From positions 1-64,000 of the forward strand of contig PHCS01000006.1 in the NCBI GenBank assembly GCA_002840845.1: a stretch of DNA of 64,000 nt, given 5' to 3'. Position numbers and translations under genes: made by a program. Each line of letters begins with the position of its first letter. Position 1 is the first letter of the stretch. The notes beneath the pieces are model-generated. The model saw nothing but the letters and a program-made list of their open reading frames with translations, was not told where the DNA came from and searched no databases. Below are positions 18,609 to 27,089 of the stretch, piece after piece. Origin of the DNA: Betaproteobacteria bacterium HGW-Betaproteobacteria-14 (GTDB lineage: Bacteria > Pseudomonadota > Gammaproteobacteria > Burkholderiales > Rhodocyclaceae).

Positions 18609-18752
18609 ATGAAAACCCTCTCGACCCTGCTCGCTGTACTGGCTACTGCTACCGCCCTGTTTGCCGCCCCGGCCGTTCAGGCTGCCGACAATCAGGAACG
18701 TGTGAATCCGCACGCCGTGCTGCCATTTCCCGGGGTGGAATTCGCGCGCTGA
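18609..18752 (+). CDS. secreted micropeptide 1 (paralog of 24128..24271)
   Basis: 47 aa MKTLSTLLAVLATATALFAAPAVQAADNQERVNPHAVLPFPGVEFAR; GGAGA SD; conserved 5' leader. Confidence 0.8.
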   Translation: MKTLSTLLAVLATATALFAAPAVQAADNQERVNPHAVLPFPGVEFAR

Positions 18753-18759
18753 GCCGGCG

Positions 18760-18798
18760 GGCGATGCGGCTCTTCCGTGAAGGGGGAGCCGCATCGCC
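18760..18798 (+). terminator. 13-bp perfect hairpin downstream of micropeptide 1
   Basis: GGCGATGCGGCTC / GAGCCGCATCGCC; no clear T-tract. Confidence 0.5.
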
Positions 18799-19030
18799 GC
18801 GCGCATGGCGAAGACGGGCTCGACCACGTTGTTCCGTCTTCGTGGTCCGTGCGATAGGGCACGGTTTTGCAATTCGGTAATGGCCGCAACGCATGTCAGT
18901 GGCAATACGAATTGCCCTTCCGGCCGGCCAAGCCTATTTTCTACATTCCGTATCCACGCGGCGAAGAACGCCAACAAGAACGCGCCATGAACGGAACTGA
19001 GCACATTTTCCTCTGCCCGATTGATTACCC

Positions 19031-21037
19031 GTGAGCGGGCCATCGCATCTGCCTGAACGCCGCCCTGGCGAAAGTTCCAGGCGGCTGCTTGCCTACCTGA
19101 TCGTGACGGCCGCCTATTTTGCCGTCGGCGCAGTCTCGCTCGTCGTCTACCCGGCGGGCAGCGGCCTCGCCGGCATCTGGCCGGCGTCCGGCATAGCCGT
19201 CGCCGCCGTGCTGCTGCTGGGGCCGCAGGCGTCGCTGGCCGTGCTGGCGGGTGACCTCCTGGTCGGACTGTATGCCGGGCTGGCGCTTGCGCCGGCCCTC
19301 GTTTCCGCCCTGGCCGGCGCCGGAGAATCGCTGCTTGCCTGGTACCTGCTGACGCGCGTGCATCCGATCGACATGCGCCTGGAACGCGTGCGCGATGTCG
19401 CCGCCTTCATCGGCCTGGGCGTGGTGCTGAACGCCGTTCTCTGTTTCGTCGTCAGATATCTGCTCGCGGCGAATGGCCAGACGACGGAATTCATTGCCGC
19501 CGCCGCGCTCGGCCACGGGCTGGGCGTGCTGATCGTCACGCCCGTCGTCCTGAGCTGGCGCGTCCAGCCTGTTCCTGCCCCGTTTTCCGTCGAGCTGCTG
19601 CTGCTGCTGCTGGCCACGGTACTGATCAACGTCGCTACCTTCTCGACCTCGCTACTGACGCCCGGTTCGCCGCTGCTGTATGCCGTCTACCTCGTTGTGC
19701 TGTGGGCCGCGCTGCGCTTCGGTCCGCGCGAGACGTCTGCCGTGCTGCTGGTGACGGCGCTCTTCGCCATGTGGGCCGCCGGCCGCCGCAGCGGCCCCTT
19801 CCTGCTGGCCAGCCCCAGCGAAGCTCTGTCCTCGTTGGGGGTGTTCCTGCTGGTGTCGGCAGCGACGGCCCTGCTGCTGGCGGCGGCCGTGCGGGAAAAG
19901 CGCGCCTCCGACCTGCGCGTCGCCGAGAGCGAGAGCGTGCACCGCACGCTCATCGAGCAGATGGGCGAGGGCGTTGTAATGATTGACGCCGACGGGCGAC
20001 TAACCTACATCAGCGACCGCTTCTGCGAAATCTGCGCACGGCAGCGTGAGGGGCTGATGGGCGTGCGCCTGGCGGACATCGTGCGCGAGGCCGACCGGGA
20101 GGCGATCGAGGCGGCGCTGCAGCATTCCGTCATCGACAGCGACACGCGCATCGAGACCGTGCTCAGGCAGCCCTCGGGACAAGCGCTGGCAGTCTCTCTG
20201 GCGCTGCGCCGGCTGGACGATGCACAGGACGGCAAGGCAGTTACGCTGGCGATGCTGTCCGACGTGACGGAGCGCCGGCGAGCCGAGGAACTGGCCAGGC
20301 TGCATCTGCAGCAGTTGGCGCACATGGGAAGGCTTAAATCGATGGATGAAATGGCGATTGCGATGGCGCACGAAATCACCCAGCCCCTGACGGCGATCAT
20401 GAGCTATACCCAGGCCGGGCGGCGGCTCCTGAGCGACGGACACGCCGACGACCCGGCCCTCGCCGAGGCCCTGGCGGGCGCCAACGGGGAGGCGCGGCGG
20501 GCCCGCGCCATCGTGCATCGCATCCGCGATTTCGTGCAGAACCGTCCGGCACGGCCGGTCACCATCGAGGCGGCGTTCCTCGTCCGGGAGGCGATCCGTT
20601 TCGCCGAGCCGGAAGCGCGCCAGCATGGCGTCGAGCTGCGCCTGGCGCCAGGGGCCCCCTCCTGCAGCGTGCATGCCGACCCGATCCAGATCCAGCAGGT
20701 GCTGCTCAATCTGGTGCGCAACGCCGTCGAGGCCATTGCGGCGGCGGCTTGCCCGCGCCGCAGCGTCACGCTGCGCGTGCGCCTGCTCGAAGTGGAAAAC
20801 GAGGTCGAGTTTTCCGTCGAGGACAGCGGCCCGGGCCTGCCGGCGTCGCATGTCGAGCGGGTGTTCGAGCCCTTCTTCACCACCAAGGAGGACGGCGTCG
20901 GCATCGGGCTGGCGCTCTGCCATTCGATCGTCGATGCCCACGGCGGCAGCATCCGCGCCGAACCGCATCCGGACGGCGGCGCCGTCTTCCTCTTCAGCCT
21001 GCCTGTCATCGCTCATGCAACCCGAGCGCACGCCTGA
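19031..21037 (+). CDS. MASE1-PAS sensor histidine kinase
   Basis: N-terminal MASE1 (YLIVTAAYFAVGAVSLVVYPAGSGLAGIWPASGIAVAAVLLLG), PAS, HisKA AMAHEITQPLTAIMSYTQAGRR, HATPase motifs GVGIGLALCHSIVDAHGG. Confidence 0.92.
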   Translation: MSGPSHLPERRPGESSRRLLAYLIVTAAYFAVGAVSLVVYPAGSGLAGIWPASGIAVAAVLLLGPQASLAVLAGDLLVGLYAGLALAPALVSALAGAGESLLAWYLLTRVHPIDMRLERVRDVAAFIGLGVVLNAVLCFVVRYLLAANGQTTEFIAAAALGHGLGVLIVTPVVLSWRVQPVPAPFSVELLLLLLATVLINVATFSTSLLTPGSPLLYAVYLVVLWAALRFGPRETSAVLLVTALFAMWAAGRRSGPFLLASPSEALSSLGVFLLVSAATALLLAAAVREKRASDLRVAESESVHRTLIEQMGEGVVMIDADGRLTYISDRFCEICARQREGLMGVRLADIVREADREAIEAALQHSVIDSDTRIETVLRQPSGQALAVSLALRRLDDAQDGKAVTLAMLSDVTERRRAEELARLHLQQLAHMGRLKSMDEMAIAMAHEITQPLTAIMSYTQAGRRLLSDGHADDPALAEALAGANGEARRARAIVHRIRDFVQNRPARPVTIEAAFLVREAIRFAEPEARQHGVELRLAPGAPSCSVHADPIQIQQVLLNLVRNAVEAIAAAACPRRSVTLRVRLLEVENEVEFSVEDSGPGLPASHVERVFEPFFTTKEDGVGIGLALCHSIVDAHGGSIRAEPHPDGGAVFLFSLPVIAHATRAHA

Positions 21038-21665
21038 AGCCGGCACGGTGTACATCGTGGACGACGAGCCTGCCGTGCGCGACGCCCTGCGGCTGCTCTT
21101 CCATTCCGTCGGACTGAAGGCGGTCTGCTTTGCCGAGGCTTCGGCGTTCCTCGATCATCGGCTCGAGGTTGGATGCGGCTGCCTCGTCACGGACCTGCGC
21201 ATGCCAGGCCTGAGCGGCATCGAGCTGATCGAGGCGCTGCGCAGCCGAGGTTGCAACCTGCCGGCGGTGGTGGTCACCGGCCACGGCGACGTCCGGCTGG
21301 CCGTGCGCGCACTCAAGTGCGGCGCGGCGAATTTCCTCGAGAAGCCCTTCCACGACCAGGATCTCCTGGACATCGTGAATGGCGCGCTGCTGGCCTGCCG
21401 CCACGACAACTGCGCCTGCACGCAACCCGACGGCCCTTCGCTGGAACTGGAAAGGCTCACCGTGCGCGAACGGGAGGTGCTGCGGCTGGTGGCGCTGGGC
21501 CGCCCGAACAAGCTGATCGCGCGCACGCTCGATCTGAGCACCCGCACCGTCGAGTCGCACCGCGCCAGCCTCATGCGCAAACTGCAGGTCGACTCGGTTG
21601 CCGGGCTGGTCGCCCTGGCGCTGCGCTGCGGCCTGCTCGGCGACGGCGCCGGCAGAGGTCAGTAA
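21015..21665 (+). CDS. FixJ/LuxR-type response regulator
   Basis: Receiver VYIVDDEPAVRDALRLLFHSVGLKAVCF...VTDLRMPGLSGIEL and LuxR HTH LTVREREVLRLVALGRPNKLIARTLDLSTRTVESHRASLMRKL. Confidence 0.92.
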   Translation: MQPERTPEAGTVYIVDDEPAVRDALRLLFHSVGLKAVCFAEASAFLDHRLEVGCGCLVTDLRMPGLSGIELIEALRSRGCNLPAVVVTGHGDVRLAVRALKCGAANFLEKPFHDQDLLDIVNGALLACRHDNCACTQPDGPSLELERLTVREREVLRLVALGRPNKLIARTLDLSTRTVESHRASLMRKLQVDSVAGLVALALRCGLLGDGAGRGQ

Positions 21666-21842
21666 TCTCCGTAGTCCACCTCCGTAGCGGCACGAATATC
21701 CAGACCGCATTCATCGGACTATCTTCATATCACGGGACAGGAGGTCGGATCCACCGGCAACCCCGAACAACGTCGGATTGCCCGCATCCCGCAAACAGGG
21801 CGCAGCGACCGGCGAATCGACAATCAACTCAAGGAGAATCAA

Positions 21843-22094
21843 ATGAAACTGATCAAAATCGCATCCGCACTCGCACTCGGTGTCGCCCTTGTCGGGGGCG
21901 GCGTTGGTTCCGCCCTGGCCGACATTCCGGCCAATTCGCCGGTCTGGGCGATGGACGTTAACAAGGACAAGAAAATCAGCAAGGAGGAGTTCCTCGCCTA
22001 TCAGGCCAAGATGTTCGACAAGACCGCCGGCAGTAAAGGCTATTGCACATACGAGGAAATCCAACCCTTCTTCGAGTTCAAGAACCCGGCCTGA
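21843..22094 (+). CDS. small secreted EF-hand-like protein
   Basis: 83 aa; signal peptide; MDVNKDKKISKEEFLAY EF-hand loop. Confidence 0.75.
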   Translation: MKLIKIASALALGVALVGGGVGSALADIPANSPVWAMDVNKDKKISKEEFLAYQAKMFDKTAGSKGYCTYEEIQPFFEFKNPA

Positions 22095-22253
22095 TCGGTC
22101 GTCTGCATGGGGTGCCCGGATTGGTTGCCTGATCTGGGCCCGTCCAGCCTGACAACCTGACCCGCTGCATCCGTGACGGGTACGGCGGCGTTGTTTTATA
22201 GCCAGCTCCGACCAAGGAAGAAAGCTGCGTCTGATCCGAACGGGGACACATCA

Positions 22254-22739
22254 ATGAATCCGATCCGTAATGCGTTCATCGTGCTGTTGCTCGGCATGCT
22301 GGCACTCACCGCCCGGGCCGACCTCGGCCAGGGGGATAGGGCGCCGTGGCTGGATATCGACCTCATCGGCGGCAAGACGCTGGCCGCCAGCCAGCTGGAT
22401 GGCAAGGTGGTCGTTTACATGATCTGGGCCACCTGGTGCCCCATCTGCCTACACGAATTGCCCGAATTCCAGAAGGTGCACGACCGGTACAAATCCCGCG
22501 GCCTGGAAATCGTCGCCCTGTCGCTCGACGACAGTGCCGGCAAGGTAGCGGATTTCTGGCGACACCACGGCTATACCTTCCCGGTCGCCATGCGCTCCGA
22601 TGAGGCCCGTCAGGGTTTTGGCAATATCAAGGGCACGCCTACCATTTTCATCGTCGATCGCAAGGGCAAAGTGGCCTACAAGCATCTCGGCGGCATGCCG
22701 GACGGCGAGCTGGAAAAACGGATCGAGGCGTTGCTTTAG
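22254..22739 (+). CDS. TlpA/ResA-like periplasmic thiol-disulfide oxidoreductase
   Basis: Signal peptide; MIWATWCPICLHELPEFQKVHDRYKSRGLEIVALSLD; GTPTIFIVDRKG. Confidence 0.9.
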   Translation: MNPIRNAFIVLLLGMLALTARADLGQGDRAPWLDIDLIGGKTLAASQLDGKVVVYMIWATWCPICLHELPEFQKVHDRYKSRGLEIVALSLDDSAGKVADFWRHHGYTFPVAMRSDEARQGFGNIKGTPTIFIVDRKGKVAYKHLGGMPDGELEKRIEALL

Positions 22740-22783
22740 CCGTGACGCCAGGCGTTATTCATAACGAACCCAGGAGAGACGCA

Positions 22784-23983
22784 ATGAAGAGAAAATATTT
22801 CGTAGTTACGGCAGCCGCCTTGCTGGCCGTGCCGGCAGCCATGGCGCAGACCAGCGTCAGCATTTCCGGCCGCTTCAATGTCGGTTGGGAGAACTACAAG
22901 GTGGGTAGTTGCCCGGGCTGCGACACCGAATCGCGCGTCAGCGAAAGTTCCTCGCGCATCGACTTCAGCATTCGCGAGGACCTGGGCGGCGGCCTGAGCG
23001 CATGGGGCTACCACAGCCTGCGCTTTTCGCCGGATCTGGGCACGATCAACACCAGCGGCAATACGGCCGTGGGCCTGCAGCACGACCGCTGGGGCAAGCT
23101 GACCATCGGCCGCTGGGACGTGCATTACCTCGAAGCCGACATTCCTCTCGGCGCCCTGCATCGCGGTTCCAACCAGGCCCTGATCGGCGGTGGCGGTCTG
23201 CTGGGACAAATCCAATCCGGACCGGGCGGCGCCGTCGTGATCATGGGAAACGGCACGCGTACGCCCAACCTGCTCATGTGGGACAGCCCTGCCTGGAACG
23301 GCTTCAGCGCTCGCCTGGCCTATGCCGCCAGCGGCGGCGCAGCACCCGTGGCTGTCGCCGGCGTGGTCACCGTTATTCCAGGCGCGAGCACCTTGGGCGA
23401 GGGCGCGACCAACCGGGGGCCGGGCGATCCCGGCAGCGGCCGCAGCTGGAGCGGCGCCCTGCGCTACAGCAACGGTCCCTGGGCCGCGGGTCTCAGCTAC
23501 TGGAATGCAAACGCCGAATCCGACGTGACCAACGGCGTCAATCGGGACAACGATCAGCGCAGCACGCGCGCCTGGCTTGGCTACAAGTTTGCCATGGGCC
23601 TGAACGCCGGCCTGAGCGTCGATCGCAGCAGCCTGGATACCGGCATCAACGGCGGCGCTTCCAGCAAGTCCCGCCGCACTTCTTGGTTCATTCCCGTCAA
23701 TTATCGTTTCGGTCCGCACAACTTGATCGCCCAGTACTCACGCGCCGGCAAGCTGACCGGGTCTGCAATCGCCGCGGGCACGAGCGGCAATTACAAGGCG
23801 CATGCCTGGATGCTCGGATACGAATATGCCTTTTCCAAGCGCACTTCCATCAACCTGAATTATACGAAACTCGTCAATGGCTCCCTGGCTAGCTACGATA
23901 TGTATGCCTTGAACGGAGCGACCAATACCGTGGCAGGCGAAGACCCGAGGCAGGTCTACGTCGGTATGCGCCACGACTTTTGA
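22784..23983 (+). CDS. Gram-negative porin
   Basis: Signal peptide; SVSISGRFNVGWENYK, RIDFSIREDLGGGLSAWGY, terminal F (VYVGMRHDF). Confidence 0.9.
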   Translation: MKRKYFVVTAAALLAVPAAMAQTSVSISGRFNVGWENYKVGSCPGCDTESRVSESSSRIDFSIREDLGGGLSAWGYHSLRFSPDLGTINTSGNTAVGLQHDRWGKLTIGRWDVHYLEADIPLGALHRGSNQALIGGGGLLGQIQSGPGGAVVIMGNGTRTPNLLMWDSPAWNGFSARLAYAASGGAAPVAVAGVVTVIPGASTLGEGATNRGPGDPGSGRSWSGALRYSNGPWAAGLSYWNANAESDVTNGVNRDNDQRSTRAWLGYKFAMGLNAGLSVDRSSLDTGINGGASSKSRRTSWFIPVNYRFGPHNLIAQYSRAGKLTGSAIAAGTSGNYKAHAWMLGYEYAFSKRTSINLNYTKLVNGSLASYDMYALNGATNTVAGEDPRQVYVGMRHDF

Positions 23984-24030
23984 GACCTGGCGGCAGCGAG
24001 TGGAGCGGATAGGCGGAAATTCGAAAGAAA

Positions 24031-24059
24031 TGTAATAAATCGTCTCCTGCGGCGACAAA
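24031..24059 (+). promoter_or_regulatory. putative ECF promoter TGTAAT-N17-GACAAA (P10)
   Basis: Upstream of micropeptide 2, same arrangement as P9. Confidence 0.5.
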
Positions 24060-24127
24060 GGGGCGCTGGCCGGATGGATCGGCCGGAGGGAAGCAACCCA
24101 ACCCCAACTTTGCACAAGGAGACTGAC

Positions 24128-24271
24128 ATGAAGACCATTTCCACCCTGCTGGCCGCACTGGCCACTGCTGCCGCGCTGTTTGCCGCCCCGGCCGTCCAGG
24201 CTGCCGACAATCAGGAACGTGTGAATCCGCACGCCGTGTTGCCTTACCTGGGATCGGAATTCGCACGCTAG
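24128..24271 (+). CDS. secreted micropeptide 2 (paralog of 18609..18752)
   Basis: 47 aa MKTISTLLAALATAAALFAAPAVQAADNQERVNPHAVLPYLGSEFAR. Confidence 0.8.
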   Translation: MKTISTLLAALATAAALFAAPAVQAADNQERVNPHAVLPYLGSEFAR

Positions 24272-24285
24272 GCGTTGTCTGAAAA

Positions 24286-24330
24286 AGCCCTGTCCGCAGC
24301 CCCGCTGCGGACAGGGCTTTTCTTCTTTTT
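24286..24330 (+). terminator. rho-independent terminator
   Basis: AGCCCTGTCCGCAGC-CCC-GCTGCGGACAGGGCT followed by T-rich TTTCTTCTTTTT. Confidence 0.9.
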
Positions 24331-24359
24331 GGCGCACCGGCGTGTAAGCATTGCCGATC

Positions 24360-24503
24360 ATGAGCCGACCACCAATAGATCGGCCCGATCAGATCGGCCC
24401 GATCCGCGTCGCTCTTCGTTGCTGCGGCTGCACGGCCGGCCAGGGCAGCAGCTGCGGCGGGGCGCTCGAAACGCATTCGACGACGACAAGGGAGACCGCA
24501 TGA
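24360..24503 (+). other. mini-ORF or remnant carrying the ArsS C-terminal motif
   Basis: Frame gives [47 protein letters not shown]; nearly the same motif as the ArsS C-terminus at 7874; ATGA overlap with the PhnD-like gene. Confidence 0.55.
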
Positions 24504-25369
24504 ACCGCATGCTGCGCACCGTCCTCGGCCTGCTGGCCGCCGCCCTCATTCTGCCGGCCGCGGCGGCCGAGCCGCCGCTCAAGTTCGGCGTCGGCCTGTT
24601 CCAGCCCGACAAGGACAGGAACGACGCCACCTATCGCCCGCTCGCGGCCTATCTGGAAAGGACGTTCGGGCGCAAGGTCGAGTTGCGCACCGTGGATACC
24701 TGGGAAGGCTTGGCCAAGTCGCTCGCCAATGGCGAGACCGATCTGGCGCTGATGGGGCCGTGGGGCTACGTGCTCGCCAACAACGAGGCCGGCGCCCAGG
24801 CCGTCGCCACCATCCTATACGACGGCAAGCCCGAGTATTACGCGATCATGGTGACCCACCCCGATTCCGGCATCAAGTCCGTGGCCGATCTCAAGGGACG
24901 CAGCTTCGCCTTCGGCGACAAGGGATCGACCTCGGGCTACCTGATCCCGCTGCATTACTTCATGAAGCAGGGCATCAATCCGGACACCTACTTTGCCAAA
25001 GTGATGCACGCCAAGCATCAGGCCATCGAGACCCAGGTCGCGCAGGGCGTGCTCGATGCCGGGGCCGACTACAACCGCAACCGCAACGCGATGATCGAAC
25101 AGGGCCTGATCAAGGCCGAGCGCTCGGTGGTCTTCTGGCAGTCGGATCCCTTGCCCAATGACGCCTTTGCCGTCAGCGCCGGCCTGGCCCGGGACGCGGC
25201 CTTCGTGGCGAAGCTGCGCGCCGCCCTGGAAGGGGTGTCCGGAGAACTGAAGGCGCAGCCCGACCTGCTGCCTGCCCACTACGGCGGCTTCGTCGCCCGC
25301 GACAACGGCTTCTACAAGCCGATTCGCGATGCCGGGCTCGCCACCGGCAAGCTGCAGCCGAGGCGATGA
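24500..25369 (+). CDS. phosphate/phosphonate-type ABC transporter substrate-binding protein (PhnD-like)
   Basis: Signal peptide; FGVGLFQPDKDRNDATYRPLAAYLERTFGRKVELRTVDTWEGLAKSLANGETDLALMGPWGYV. Confidence 0.88.
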   Translation: MNRMLRTVLGLLAAALILPAAAAEPPLKFGVGLFQPDKDRNDATYRPLAAYLERTFGRKVELRTVDTWEGLAKSLANGETDLALMGPWGYVLANNEAGAQAVATILYDGKPEYYAIMVTHPDSGIKSVADLKGRSFAFGDKGSTSGYLIPLHYFMKQGINPDTYFAKVMHAKHQAIETQVAQGVLDAGADYNRNRNAMIEQGLIKAERSVVFWQSDPLPNDAFAVSAGLARDAAFVAKLRAALEGVSGELKAQPDLLPAHYGGFVARDNGFYKPIRDAGLATGKLQPRR

Positions 25370-26262
25370 GCGGCGCGGGCGCCATGGCCTTGATCGGCGC
25401 GCGGCGCCATGCCGGCCGGCTCGGCTTTCTCGGTCTGGTGCTGGCGTATGCCGTGCTGGTCGCCGTCGCGCTCGCCACCCTGGCGGTCGACGGCGACCTG
25501 TCGCTCGGCCGCAATCCGCTGGCGAACCTGGCGAAGACCGCCGGCGAGTTCGCCCGCCCGAGCTTTCTCGACGTCTGGTTCGGCGACCCGCAACGCGAAT
25601 ACCGCAGCGAGGACGGCACGCTGCTGCGCGTCGAGGATCGCCGTGCCGTGGAGGCCGGCTTTCTGCGCCAGCTCGGCGCCGCCGCCTGGACCACCTTCGT
25701 CATCGGCACGCTGGGCTCGCTGCTCGGCGCCGTGCTGGCGCTGCCGCTCGGTGTGGCTACCGCACGCAATCTCGGCGCATCGCGATTCTTCAGCTTGCCG
25801 GCCAAGGCGATCCTCGATGCGACGCGGTCGATCCACACCCTCGTGTTCGGCCTGGTGCTGGTGGGCATCGTCGGCCTCGGCCCCACGGCGGGCATCCTGG
25901 CCATCGCCCTGCATTCGATGGGCACCTACGGCAAGCTCTATGCGGAGGCCATCGAAACGTTGGACATGAGCGCCGTCGAAGCCGTGCGCGCGGTCGGCGC
26001 CGGTCCGGCGCAGGTGTTCTTCAACGGCGTCTGGCCGGCCGTCCTGCCGCAGTTCGTCTCCGCCCATCTCTACATCTGGGAGTTCAACATCCGCGACTCC
26101 ACCGTCCTCGGCCTCATCGGCGCCGGCGGGCTGGGGCTGCTGATCACCGAGGCGACCGCGCTGTTTCAGTGGGGGCGCCTGGCGACCATCCTCCTCGTCG
26201 TGGTCGCGCTGGTGTCGGCGTTCGATGCCGTCAGCCGGCGCATCCGCAAAGCGCTGCTGTGA
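25366..26262 (+). CDS. phosphonate-type ABC transporter permease (PhnE-like)
   Basis: TM segments; permease loop EAIETLDMSAVEAVRAVGAGPAQVFFNGVWPAVLPQF. Confidence 0.88.
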   Translation: MSGAGAMALIGARRHAGRLGFLGLVLAYAVLVAVALATLAVDGDLSLGRNPLANLAKTAGEFARPSFLDVWFGDPQREYRSEDGTLLRVEDRRAVEAGFLRQLGAAAWTTFVIGTLGSLLGAVLALPLGVATARNLGASRFFSLPAKAILDATRSIHTLVFGLVLVGIVGLGPTAGILAIALHSMGTYGKLYAEAIETLDMSAVEAVRAVGAGPAQVFFNGVWPAVLPQFVSAHLYIWEFNIRDSTVLGLIGAGGLGLLITEATALFQWGRLATILLVVVALVSAFDAVSRRIRKALL

Positions 26263-27089
26263 GCGCGGCGGCGAAAGTCAGTCCCGGCGGGACGGCGGCC
26301 AGGCTGGAGGGCGTCGTCTGCGAGGTGGCCGGCAAGGCGGCGATCGACATCGAGGCCCTGCGCATTGCGCAGGGCGAGCGCATCGCACTCGTCGGCCCCA
26401 ATGGCGCGGGCAAGTCCACCCTGCTGCGGCTGCTGTCCGGCTTCGCGCGACCCGGGCGCGGCGAAGCCGTCGTGCTGGGGCGCCGCCTGCCGCTTGCCGG
26501 CCGCGAACTGAGGGCGCTGCGCGGCGAAATCGGCCAGGTGCTCCAGGGCCTGCACCTGGTGCAGCGCCTGAGTGCGCTCGACAACGTGCTCATCGGCGCG
26601 CTGGGCCGGCTGGCCGGCTGGCGCACCCTGGCACGCTGCCATCGTGCACAGGACATCGCCGAGGCCGAGGCCGCGCTGCGCGCCGTCGGCCTGCTGGCGA
26701 AAGCCGACTGCCGCGTCGACCGCCTCTCCGGCGGCGAGCGGCAGAAGGTGGCCGTCGCCCGCATGCTGATGCAGCGCCCGCGCCTCATCCTGGCCGACGA
26801 GCCGACGGCCGCGCTCGATCCGCGCGCCGCGGCCGAGGTGTGCGCGCTGCTCGCCGGGGCGGCCGGCGGCGCCACGCTGGTGTCGGTCGTGCACAACCCC
26901 TCGCTGCTGCCGCTGCTCGCCGAGCGGGTCGTCGGGCTCCGGCAGGGCCGCATTGCCTTCGATCTGCCGCTCGCACAGGCGGACGACCAGCGGCTGCTGG
27001 GCCTCTACCGCAGAGACGAAGTCGGCCCGGCGGACGGCCTGGCGCACGCGCCCGCCCGGCCGCGCCGGATTGCCGCGGAGATGCCATGA
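26259..27089 (+). CDS. ABC transporter ATPase (PhnC-like)
   Basis: Walker A GPNGAGKST, signature LSGGERQKVAVARML, Walker B RLILADEPTAALD; GTG start overlapping permease stop. Confidence 0.9.
   Translation: MSAAAKVSPGGTAARLEGVVCEVAGKAAIDIEALRIAQGERIALVGPNGAGKSTLLRLLSGFARPGRGEAVVLGRRLPLAGRELRALRGEIGQVLQGLHLVQRLSALDNVLIGALGRLAGWRTLARCHRAQDIAEAEAALRAVGLLAKADCRVDRLSGGERQKVAVARMLMQRPRLILADEPTAALDPRAAAEVCALLAGAAGGATLVSVVHNPSLLPLLAERVVGLRQGRIAFDLPLAQADDQRLLGLYRRDEVGPADGLAHAPARPRRIAAEMP
26274..26295 (-). repeat. dispersed motif copy 4: CCGTCCCGCCGGGACTGACTTT
   Basis: At the start of the PhnC-like ATPase gene. Confidence 0.8.
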
